Of a DNA stretch of 64,000 nt, positions 47,907-58,063 are shown in pieces. Where the stretch lies: contig WOFQ01000035.1 in assembly GCA_012184525.1 (NCBI GenBank), positions 124,001 through 188,000 on the forward strand. Direction: 5' to 3'. The position numbers and the translations under genes are program-made. Each line of letters opens with the position of its first letter. Positions within the stretch are counted from its first letter, which is position 1. Under the pieces are notes generated by a model. It was not told the origin of the DNA. It searched no databases and saw nothing but the letters and a program-made list of their open reading frames with translations. This DNA is from Xenoacremonium recifei (taxonomy: Eukaryota > Ascomycota > Sordariomycetes > Hypocreales > Nectriaceae).

Positions 47907-50821
47907 ATGGCCTCGTCCAGAATCTTCGTCAAGGGTTTGCCACCCAGCATCTCCGAGGCCGAATTCCGGAAGCACTTCTCCGCCAAGGGCCGCGAGATTA
48001 CCGATGTCAAGCTGATCCCGCAGCGACGCATTGGCTATGTGGGCTACAAGACACCCGAGGATGCCTCCAAGGCCATCAAGTACTTCAACAAGTCTTACAT
48101 TCGTATGTCTAAGATTGCAGTCGAGTCTGCTAAGCCCGTGAGTGCCCTGGATGTCTTTGACGGACCAGAACCGTTTGTGCTGATGGAATGCCAGATCTCA
48201 GACCCCGCCTTGAACAAAAGGACCCAGACCGCGTCGCATTCCAAAGGCATCTTGGGAAATGAGAACAACAACAAGTCGACGACGAACATCGTCGCTCCCG
48301 AGGAGAGGGAGGCGAACTCGAGGAAACGAAAGCGGGAAGACCCAGCCGATGTCTCCGATCCCAAGCTACGCGAGTTTCTCCAGGTCATGAAGCCCGGCCG
48401 CGAGGGGGTGGTCAACGATGATGTCAACCTCGGGGTGGCTCAGGCACAGGGACCTCATGACATTCCAGCCGTTGCTGTTCCTGACGAGGAGAGTGACGAT
48501 GAGTACGAGCAGATCCCAGCGCCAAGGGAGAAGCATCGGAGGATAGATCCACCAGCTTCAGTCGAGGCTTCGCGGCCACGAACAGCTCAGCCCGCAGAGA
48601 CCCAAGCGCAAGCAATCTCCGGTTCACAGCCACCGGCTGAGAAGGATGAGGAGCCAGCTGATTCAACAGAGGCCATCCCGATGGATCTGGACCAGCCCGG
48701 TCCCAGCACTACAACGGACGACGACTGGCTACGATCACGCACCAGCCGACTTCTCGACTTGGTTGATGATCCCGATGAGCTGGAACCCCATCGAAATCAC
48801 GATGCCCCCCTTTCACCCGGCAAGGGAGTCTCGTCTCAGTCAGCTCGGCAAGGTCTCGACAGCACCTCACACACGGCTGAACCAGACATCCGTGATGCGG
48901 CTACAACGGCTGTGCAGAAGGATCTGGCCGAGGCACCCGCGGAGAGACCGGCCGCGGAAGACTCAGTTGATGCAATCCGCAGGACATCTCGGCTCTTCAT
49001 TCGAAACCTGCCCTACAGTGCCACCGAAGATGATCTCCGTGGCAGCCTGGAGAAGTTTGGGGATGTGCAAGAGGTACGTGCAAAAGTTCTTACAGTGAGA
49101 CAAGAAAGAAAAAGGACCGGCAAAGGGCGAACACATGATGAACCCCAGATAGGGACAGCTTACACTTCGGTGTGTGATGCGAACCTGGGCGAATATTTTA
49201 GTAGATGCTTCGATTTTCTGATCTAGCCTGCCGATTGTTGTTGATTTTTGATATATCACTTGGCCATCATCAAACTATGGGGTTCCAGACAGACAGCTAA
49301 CGGGAACTGCTGCAGGTACATGTACCGGTTAGTAGCTCAGGAACAAGCAAAGGGTTCGCCCTTGTTTTGTTTACTGACCCGGAGAGTGCGGTTGAAGCAT
49401 TCCAATCCATGGACGGGGCGACGTTTCAGGGGCGTATCATTCACATCATTCCTGGCAGCGCAAAGAGAGACACGGGGGTGGATGAGTTTGCGCTGTCCAA
49501 GTTGCCCCTGAAGAAGCAGAACATGATTCGGAAGAAGGCAGAGGCTGCATCCACTACGTTCAACTGGAATTCGCTCTACATGAACCAGGACGCCGTCAAT
49601 GCGTCCGTGGCGAAGCGTCTTGGTGTCTCGAAGTCGGAGCTGCTGGACCCTACATCGGCCGATGCTGCCGTCAAGCAGGCGATCGCAGAGACGAGCGTCA
49701 TCCAGGAGACCAAGGCGTACTTTGCCGCTAATGGAGTCGACCTCGAGGCGTTCAAATCGCACAAGCGGGGCGACTCGGTGATCCTGGTGAAGAACTTCCC
49801 CTATGGCACGACGATCGACTATCTTCGCAAGGAGTTTGAGCAGTTCGGAGCGGTGCTCAAGGTTCTGATGCCGCCCAGCGGGACCATCGCGATTGTGCAC
49901 TTTGCGCAGGCCAACCAGGCCAAGGCTGCCTTTGCCGGGCTGGCATATCGCCGGATTGGCGATAGCGTGCTCTTCCTGGAGAAGGGCCCTAGGGACCTCT
50001 TCAGAGGCGATCCGACGGCCCAGGTCGCGCCGCTAGGCGATAGGCCGGCGACGGTCGGAAAGTTAAGTGTAAACGAACTGCTGTCACGCGGCGATAAGAC
50101 GGAGGACGACTCTCTGGCCGTGGAGACGACCTCACTCTTCGTCCGCAATTTAAACTTCGCGACCACGACGGCTAGGTTGGCAGAAGCTTTCGAGTCTCTG
50201 GACGGATTCGTCTCGGCCAGAGTTAAGACCAAGATGGACCCCAAGAGGCCTGGTCAGACGCTTAGCATGGGCTTCGGCTTTGTTGAGTTTCGGACAAAGG
50301 ACCAAGCACAGGCGGCGCTCAAGGCCATGGACGGGCACGTCCTGGATGAGCACACCCTGGCCGTCAAGGCATCGCACAAGGGCCTCGACGCCGCCGAGGA
50401 GAGGCGCCGAGAGGACAGGGCGAAGAAGGCAGCAGGCCAGCGGACCAAGATCATCATCAAGAACTTGCCGTTTCAGGCCACCAAGAGGGACATCCGGACG
50501 CTGTTCGGCACGTATGGCCAGCTCCGATCGGTGCGCGTGCCCAAGAAGGCTGACTACACTCCCCGGGGGTTCGCGTTTGCCGACTTCGTCACTCCCCGCG
50601 AAGCCGAGAACGCGCTAAATGCGCTGCGGGACACGCACTTGCTCGGCCGGAAGCTGGTACTGGACTTTGCAGAGGCGGAAGCGGTGGATGCGGAGGAGGA
50701 GATTGCCAAGATGCAGAAGAAGGTCGGCGGACAGGTGAACAAGGTGGCCCTTCAGCAGCTCACCGGGCGAGGGAGGACGAGGGTCAATATCGGCAGCAAT
50801 GAAGAAGAAATAGAGGGTTGA
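47907..50821 (+). CDS. MRD1: Multiple RNA-binding domain protein Mrd1
   Basis: Two exons: 47907-49073 and 49316-50821, intron 49074-49315 (242 bases, phase 0); 890 residues, near the 887 of yeast Mrd1. The ATG at 47907 (MASSRIFVKGLP) begins RRM1 at once, as in orthologues; an in-frame upstream ATG at 47829 is unlikely. Five RRMs are visible: about 4-78 (IFVKGL), 363-440 (LFIRNL, split by the intron), 543-612 (ILVKNF), 662-741 (LFVRNL, GFGFVEF) and 766-841 (IIIKNL, GFAFADF). A disordered acidic linker (about 130-360) separates RRM1 and RRM2. Mrd1 binds the pre-18S region of 35S pre-rRNA and is needed for early cleavages A0-A2 and pseudoknot formation in the SSU processome. Nucleolar location follows from the family. 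Confidence 0.95.
49121..49232 (+). ncRNA. Possible box C/D snoRNA inside the Mrd1 intron
   Basis: The 242-base intron is three to four times longer than any other intron in the window except one. It holds a perfect box C, atgatga, at 49135-49141, and a box D, ctga, at 49218-49221, 76 bases apart. An outer 5-base stem is possible between cggca (near 49119-49123) and tgccg (near 49229-49233). A weak C'-like gtgatgc lies between. I could not recognise an rRNA target for the bases before box D, and no clear D' box is seen, so this is tentative. Confidence 0.22.
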
Positions 50822-51854
50822 ATATGAGCAAGACTATCTGGGCTGCCATTCGCATGCTATCGACAGCTGGCAAGGCTGAGGGTGAAGATGTCCCTTGGAG
50901 ACCCAACCAATAGAGGAGGGTCTCCCTTGGCAAGGGGGGGAGGGGTGATGATAGTGTGAGTGTTGTCGAAATTCGCTGATCATCCGTCCACGAAGGGTCT
51001 CGAGCTGGGTTTCCCACAGACGATCTCGGACGGGAGGCTTGGTCGGAAGAGGATGTCTCTTTCTAATCTCTCTCCATACCTGCGCGAAGGGCCCATCTGA
51101 TCTGATGCCATTCGCAAAAGCCTCGTCGTCGCGCGCTGACGACACGCCCCAAAAGTGATGGACCGGGGTGAAGAGACACTCCCCCCCGCCCTTGTTCTCC
51201 CTTGCATACTAACAGCTTTCTGTAGTTCCCTCGTCACAAGCCTCGAGCTGCCATGTGTTGGTGGCTTTTTTACTGTTTGCTTGCCCTCGATTCGATTGGC
51301 CACTTGCTAGTCTGAACGATGTTTTGCTCTAGTTTCCCCCGCCTCTGGCCTGTCCTGGCCTGGTTGGAGTCTGGCTGGATCTGCCCTTGTCCGCGCATCC
51401 TTACCCTGGCCCTCTTGTCGATGTCTTGGGTTTGGGCAGAAGCCCCGTCGATGGGATCTGTATACTTTGGGTTGAGGGGCTTGCCTGAGGGCGAGGAGCG
51501 GACGCGATCCGCAGACTATCTATACTCGATACTCTCTCCCCGAGTCTTGGATTTATGATTTATATGGTCTATAGTTCTCCTGACGACTTTTGTTCCGTTC
51601 CAGTCGTTCATCCTTCCTCGTCGGCCAGCATACATCTATCCCACCATTCCACGCTTTTGAATTCCTTTCAGCATTTCTTGTCCCTCTCGACTTGCACTTC
51701 CTTCATCCTCATACATTCTCAAGCAAGCTCCATTGCCACTGTCAGCAGCAGTAGCAAAGGCTCGCGAGCTTGTTTGCAGTCGACCTGAGCGTTGGTCACC
51801 CATCGCTGGCATACATTCCTTCACTCTTACACTGCTCCATATCACAACCAAAAG
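50822..51854. promoter_or_regulatory. Promoter and leader region of the TEA/ATTS factor
   Basis: About 1 kb between the Mrd1 stop and the ATG of the TEA factor, both plus strand. The part from 51,540 on is CT-rich and likely transcribed; it holds at least one upstream ATG ORF (51555-51788, 77 codons) that ends before the main start in another frame. Such a leader could reduce initiation at the main ATG; this is inference. Confidence 0.45.
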
Positions 51855-54646
51855 ATGTCTTCATCGCTCTACCAGCCGCGGCCAGTGCTGCACTCGCAGC
51901 GATACTCGCCTCCGGCCGACTACGTGGATGCTCGCCGGGGCTCCTACGTGGCGCCTCCTCCTCATCATCCTCCCCATCATGCTCATGCCCATGCCCATGC
52001 CCAACATCCGGCCCATCACGGCCCTCCGGCGCCGGGACGGCTTCCTCTGCGCGAGTCCAACGGCAACGCGCAGTCGCACAGCTTCAATGGCCTCATCTCC
52101 TGCTACCAGACGCCGGTAGGCATGTCCCCTTCCATGCCGGCCAACATCCCCGCGCCCATGGTGCCGTCGCAATCCTTCGACTGCCTCTACCGCGTGCAGA
52201 CTCCGCGCAACCAGCAGCCTCGCTTCCAGCGGCGTCCCCGGAGCGGCGTGAACCCGTTGTACTTCTGGCCGGCCTTCCGCCAGTACCGCAACCGACAGGC
52301 GCACAAGGACACGCAGAAGGACAAGGGCGGAGTCTGGCGACGCCCAGAGCTCGAGGATGCCTTTGTCGACTGTGAGACTGACTCTCCCCCTCTCTGTGAC
52401 AGTGACTTTTACTGACCAGATGCCACCAGCTGTGCTTCTCATGCCCCATATGGGCCGGCGCAAGTTCTCCATGGGCGGCAAGCTTCATGGGCGCAACATG
52501 CTGATCAGCGAATACATATTTGTCATCTGTGTGGCGCTGCTCGGCAGCAAGGAAATCTTCCGCATCGACAACAGCAATGACAGCATCGAGCAGATGGGGC
52601 GCAAGCAGGTGTCGAGCCACATGCAGGTGGTCAAGAAGTTCTTTGAGGATCTTAGATGCTGTAAGTCTTGTGTGAACCTCATGAACGCCCATGACTGACT
52701 GACTGACTTGTCTAGTCCACTTCCTGTTCCCGTCCGAGGAGAAGAAGGAGCCGGGCTCTACCAACTCGGATGATTACTACGACGAGGAGGAGCAGGAGTC
52801 GTTCAAGTCGAACCCCGTCCTCACAGCTCTGGCCGAGGGCCGAGTGCCCGATGTCAAGCCCAACTACGAGTACTTCTCGCAGCTGCTGTCGCTCCAGTCG
52901 CTGATCACGGTGCGACCCAAGACGTGCGAGATCTTTGTGTCGTCGTCGGAGATCAAGATTCGCGACGACGTTGCCTATGACGCCCATGATACCCCCCTCG
53001 ACAAGGACTCGTTCCCGCATCTCAACAAGTACACCAACAGCGACGACAGCCCCAACGTGCTGGGCAAGGACTGTCTGCTGCACGAGTACACGCGCAGCCT
53101 GGACCGGGCGACCTCGGCCTGTGTCAAGACGGTTACGCGACGGTGGCAGAAGGACGCGCCCGAGATGTACGAGACGCTGGATCTGCCCACGCGCGACGAG
53201 GACTGTCTGCTGATGGAGATGTGTGCCACGCTTGAGCTTCACGAGCACGCCAAGTTCCCGTCGGGCTCGGAGCTGACGGGCTTTATCGAGGTGGCCATCA
53301 CGCAGCCCAACCTGCAGAACCACCGCTGGAAGTGCGTGACGCGGCTGACGCGCCCGACGGAGCTGGACGCCGACGAGGGCAAGCCGTCGGTCTACACCAA
53401 CGAGACGGGCATCCATCGCCGCGGCTGCAGCGACTCCAAGACGGACTGTGACTGCCATACGCGCCCGCGTCAGGATATCCATGTACCGTTCCCTGCCGTG
53501 GAGTGGGCGAGCATCCTGAGCATGGCGGTGCAGTATCCCGATGTCGAGCACCAGCGTAAGAAGGAGAAGCGCTCCGGCGACCGCAAGAAGCCCGACCTGG
53601 AGCGCTCCGGCAGCAAGCGCAAGCGATCCGAGGACGACGGCGATGCTGCCTCATGGGCGCGTCGCGAACTGACGGGCAGCGACCTGATCTGCAAGGTGGC
53701 CATGTACCAGGAGCTGTGGTCGTGCGCCCCTGACTCGACTCGCTGGACGCGCCAGGCCATTGTCTTCTGGCGCTTCAACACCACCAACCAGTGGTACAAG
53801 TACAACCCGGTCTTCAAGCCCGCCGGCACGTCGTGGCGCTGGCTGACGGTCAACGATCCCATGTCGCGATACCACCAGCAGAAGGCCCTGGTGTATCCCT
53901 CGGCCGGCGTCTCGCGCGACTCGGTCATGTCGCCGACGCCCTCGGTCAGCCAGCACATGACGGCCGTCATGAACGAGACCTTTAGCAACGCCTGGGATGG
54001 CACCGCCGGCCATGGCAACCTGCCCCAGCTGCAGACGGTGCCGTCGGCCTCGGGCAACGGGCTGTCCCTCTTCGAGTCCTTCTCAGGGGGACTCGCCACG
54101 CCGCCGCCCACGGCTGGCCTGCACGGGTCGTACCCGACGAGCTTTGAGCACAGCATGCCTGCATCTACAGGCGTGGGATTCCTGCCCTCAAACTGTGCCA
54201 CCGCGGGTCCTGAGAGCCAGACGCCCTCGACGCTCTCCCACAGCCAGAGCACATACTTTGACGGGCCAACTACAACCATGGACCTTAAGCCGGTGCTCTC
54301 AGGCGTCAACTCCTTCACCGCGGCGTCCTCGGCGCTCGACCTCGGCGCGCCGCCGCTGGTCTACGACAACTCGGAGTGCGACACGGGGCTTCAGGGCTGG
54401 GACATGCCCGCGCTGGACGGCTGGCCCGGACACAGCGCGGGCCCAACTGGTGCGCCGCCTTCCGCAGAATGGGCACCGCATGCGCAGCCCAAGGTCGAAG
54501 GAGGTGAAGGCATGTGGGCGGCGCAGCCGCAGTGGGCGCAACTGGCGTCGGATCGCGATGGCAGCCCGCGGCCGATGAAGCGGCGGAGAGCCGAGACGAT
54601 GGACGGCCATGTGCCGGTTCCGGTTACGGCTGGGGCGGGGTGGTAA
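51855..54646 (+). CDS. TEA/ATTS-domain transcription factor (AbaA/Tec1 class)
   Basis: Three exons: 51855-52371, 52430-52660, 52716-54646, introns of 58 and 55 bases; 892 residues. The TEA/ATTS DNA-binding domain is at about 159-250: VWRRPELEDAFVDSVLLMP, HMGRRKFSMGGKLHGRNML, then RKQVSSHMQVVKKFF. Between helix 2 and the recognition helix a stretch of about 24 residues (from VICVALLG to SIEQMG) replaces the short loop of AbaA, Tec1 and TEAD. The N-terminus is His/Pro-rich (HAHAHAHAQH). The middle region (about 260-550) is well ordered and contains YFSQLLSLQSLITVRPK and a Trp-rich part near WYKYNPVFKPAGTSWRW; the C-terminus is disordered and Ser/Pro-rich. Basic patch KRKRSEDD. In fungi TEA factors control conidiation or filamentation; which of these applies here is unknown. 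This appears to be a second TEA subfamily rather than AbaA itself. Confidence 0.88.
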
Positions 54647-55953
54647 TGATGAGCGATGAAGCGTGAACGGCCGATGTAATGCGTGTGTATGGGATATGGG
54701 TATGGTGTTTGGAGGCGTTGAAGGAGATATCTACTGCTGTTTGTGTGTTTGAGTCTGGGTCATGGGATACTATTTATGAGTAGAAGTTATGATGGGTATA
54801 TGGATGTCTTTTGAATCTCATTGAAGCTATGTCTACACACTTGATCTTGAGTCTCTATCTGTTTGCCTCTGTGCATGTTCTCATATGGTGGGCAGGGCAC
54901 TGATCGTGACTTGGTGGTCATGGCCTCAACATGGGTATGAGACCCGACTCAACAACTCTACAAACTAACTCGATCTACAGCTTCACATGCAAGTTGCACC
55001 TTCAAAAGCAAATCGAGACGTCTCAACTCAAAAAAGAAAGCAGAGACCTATTGCCGTGTCTCGAGCAAGCCACCCGCATGATACTCTCAGCCACACGACG
55101 CCCACTAAAAGCAAACAGCCCAGAAGGGCAGCGAGCTGTCTACGTACGTTGGGGAGAGACATTTGGAGGAGGGATCGACAGATGGGGTGAGACATTTGGG
55201 GAGACGCGGGCGGGGGGGGGGGACGTTGTGACCGGGCAGCGGTTTGGCGATGACGGGACAAAGGCTTGTCTGAACAGGACACTCTTGATCTTGAGCCTTC
55301 AGGGGAGGAATTCCTCCGGATTGGAGAGCAGCGTGTTCTGTGTCTGGTCGCAATTGGACAAAGACGAGGAAGATCACGACTCGAGCAGATCAAGGACTCG
55401 ATCGCGGACGAGTACAAGACGCCAATGACAGGCTTCGCAGCCGCCTGCCCTGCTTTCCTGATAGAGTTTTATACTCTTGTCGCTACCGAATAAACTATCT
55501 CGTCACCGTCTGGACGAATGCAGCCATGCGTCGGGACTCGGGCGGGTCGGGGCTCGTTAGCATATGAGGCTAGACAGGGAGGGGGGGCGTGAAGGGGCGT
55601 GAGGGAGGGAGGGCGGCATTATTGACGGGCATATTGGATATGAAGGAGTTGAGGCTGCCCTGATAGTCTGCTATTGAGCGTGTGCATGTCAGCTGGGGCG
55701 CGTTATTGCAGTTAAACACATGGAGGGCAGAGGGAGAGAGGAAGGGAAGGGAAGGGCATGAATGAAGGCATTCCCAGGGATCGATCGATCATCCATCGGG
55801 CTCTCCCGCACGGACTGACGCATTGACGCTTTTGACTTTTGTTTGCTGGTCGCTAAACAACCAACAAGTGCCACCATCTCCATCTCTTGTCGTGCCGCTC
55901 CACCAGCCGGGGCGAACTCTGATCATCCTGCCGAGTCTCCGTTGCGATCATGC

Positions 55954-55973
55954 GACTGGACTGGACTGGACTG
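55954..55973. repeat. (GGACT)n pentamer repeat
   Basis: Four copies of gactg/ggact in a row, the same unit and strand as at 35952-35970. Confidence 0.85.
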
Positions 55974-56097
55974 TTCTGGCAAGGCGTGGGTGAGTGGACG
56001 AGGCTGGCGACTATCGGGCGGCGACAACGGGCGCTTCGCCAAACGACGGGGGGTTGAGATGAGACTCGGCACAAGTGGTACGACAAGAGATGAAAAC

Positions 56098-56184
56098 GGA
56101 TGGATGGATGGATGGCTGTGGATGGAAAAAAAGGCCATGGCATGGGAGGCAAACTGTTAGAGAATGAGAGAGAGAGAGAGAGAG
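56098..56184. repeat. (GGAT)n and (GA)n microsatellites
   Basis: A ggat run at 56098-56115 (over four copies) and a ga run at 56166-56184 (over nine copies), 50 bases apart in the spacer. Confidence 0.88.
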
Positions 56185-57030
56185 CCAAGTTATTAATACG
56201 GAGCAGAATGGAGAGGGTCTGGTCTGGCTGTTCAGCCGCCCACAGCCAATTGGCAGGAACCACACCGGGCGCGCTTGCGACACTCACCCTCGGCGCCTCA
56301 GGCTTCAAGGCTCTCCTCTAGGCGCCGAGTACGTACCAGCCCGGCGCCAACAGAATCCAGTGGCTGCCAGCCATTCGACCTCCTACACGCTGCCTCAGCT
56401 TCGAGACATTGGGCCTTTCATGCATGCGCCCAGCCCAGCCGACGACATCCCGGGGTCTGGATTCGGTTCTGACTCGATGGATACCATTGCAAGATCGATG
56501 CGAGATCCCTGGAGAGGGCCACTGCAGCCCAGCGGCTACCACCACCAAAACGCCCGCCGAAACACCCCCGGCGAGCTCGTGTCCTGTCCTCTCTGGCTTC
56601 TCGTTTGTCCACGGCTCGTCTCATCATCCAAGTGGGTGGGTGTCGCCTGAGAACGTTTCCTGCTGCATGCACGAAAGCTCGGTTGACTCCAGAGACTCGA
56701 CGGACGAGTGGCCTGCGCTTGGCCGCTACCTTGTCCATGCTGTACCAGCCAGGGACCGGATGATCGAAATGAAATGAAATCTGCCGTACCTGCGTCTATC
56801 TATCCTTGTCGGCAACGTGTGCCGTGCTGCTCGTGGCCGGCCAGCCGTCTTTACCGTTCCGTCACTCGTGTCTGGTGAGTGGCCGTTTCAAAGGCCGTGT
56901 TCAGGCAGCCCATCGATAGGTCCTCGCGATATCAACCCGTAGCTCGCCCGCCCTTTGCCTCAGCTGCGCCGATGTTCCGTTTTGATTTGACTCTCAAAGT
57001 CCGTCAAGTCGACCGTGTCAAGTCTGGACC

Positions 57031-57078
57031 GTTTCTCTCATTCTTTCTCTTTCTCTCTCTCTCTCTCTCCTTCTGCCT
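57031..57078. repeat. CT-rich tract with (CT)n core
   Basis: A nearly pure pyrimidine run of about 45 bases, its core being ten or so CT dinucleotides. Such tracts often lie in fungal promoters or leaders; here it is 1 kb upstream of the secreted-protein ATG. Confidence 0.75.
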
Positions 57079-57918
57079 CTCTCCGTCCCTCCAACTCGAT
57101 CCTCGCTCGTGAACCCTTCCTCCATTACACATGCCACGGAAGCTTGTTTGATTGCTGCCATTGCACCCTTTCGTCCTCCCCCGGGCCTTGTGATTGAGGG
57201 GTTTCAGCAGGGAAAAAAGAAGAGTAATTCACTCTCCTCGCACACGCACACATCAACACACAAACACCGTGTCCGTGAGTCACGAACGATGGAGAGGTTG
57301 CTCTAAGATTCCCCCTTCTTTTCCCTTTCCTTTCCCTCCTCTCCTCCGTCAGCTCCTCGTTATGCTACTCTCTTCCGCTTACACACCACTTTGAACTTCT
57401 CTTCTACGCTCTTTGTGTTGCAGTGCACCACCATTCTTTGAGCCTCAGCAGGACTGATTCATATCATATCATACCCCAACGCTGGTCGTGGGATCTCGCG
57501 TCCTCCATTCTCCTGACTCTCCTGCCCTGACCGAGTTGTCGAGCGAACGAACCACTCAGAGACTACGGAAATCGAGAAAAGGAGACTAAGCGAAGGCCTC
57601 TCATTCGTTACTACGTCGAGTTTGCAGCAACTGCCCGTACACACGGACCAATCCGGGCTCTGAAAACTAGTCTCGCCAGCTTCATCCACTACTCGATTGG
57701 GACGGGAGTGACTTGTCGGTGTTCAGTCAGGTGTTCGCGTGACTTGACCGCCTTCCTTTGAGCCTGGCCGCCTCAGGTACCGAGTCAACAAACCGGCAGA
57801 ACAACAATAACAAAAAAATCCCCCCTCACTTTGTTCTCGTGAACAATTACATTCTTTCACAACACACTCACTCGTCCACGAACTCACCGCGACCGCCCGC
57901 GATCCTTTTCGGTCAAGA

Positions 57919-57926
57919 TATAAAAG
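57919..57926 (+). promoter_or_regulatory. TATA box of the secreted-protein gene
   Basis: The octamer tataaaag lies 138 bases upstream of the ATG at 58064, a normal distance for a filamentous fungus with a short leader. It is the best TATA element in the spacer. Confidence 0.5.
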
Positions 57927-58063
57927 TATCGCGGTCATTCTCACGCGCGCGTAGGGTTCTTGCAATCCTTGAAAACCCCCTTGTTATTCAATCATTCTCT
58001 GAATTATCATTCGAACGATTTCAAGCAATTTGTGCGCGATTCGCACATCAACATTCTACACTC

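Larger units (their letters stand above)
54647..58063. other. 3.4 kb intergenic region with microsatellites
   Basis: This spacer follows the TEA factor and precedes the secreted-protein gene, both on plus. No ORF is convincing; several overlap in both strands at 55.0-55.5 kb. It contains GGACT, GGAT, GA and CT repeats (listed separately) and a TATA-like element near the end. The last 700 bases are pyrimidine-rich and are probably promoter plus leader of the secreted-protein gene. Confidence 0.5.

Noticed and set aside
52712..53551. 279-codon minus-strand ORF over the TEA factor
   Set aside because: It is a shadow of the GC-rich third codon positions of the TEA gene, whose own frame is certain.
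57758..58063. In-frame open stretch of 102 codons upstream of the secreted-protein ATG
   Set aside because: It has no ATG, lies over the TATA element at 57919-57926, and would place residues before a clear signal peptide. It is best read as promoter and leader.
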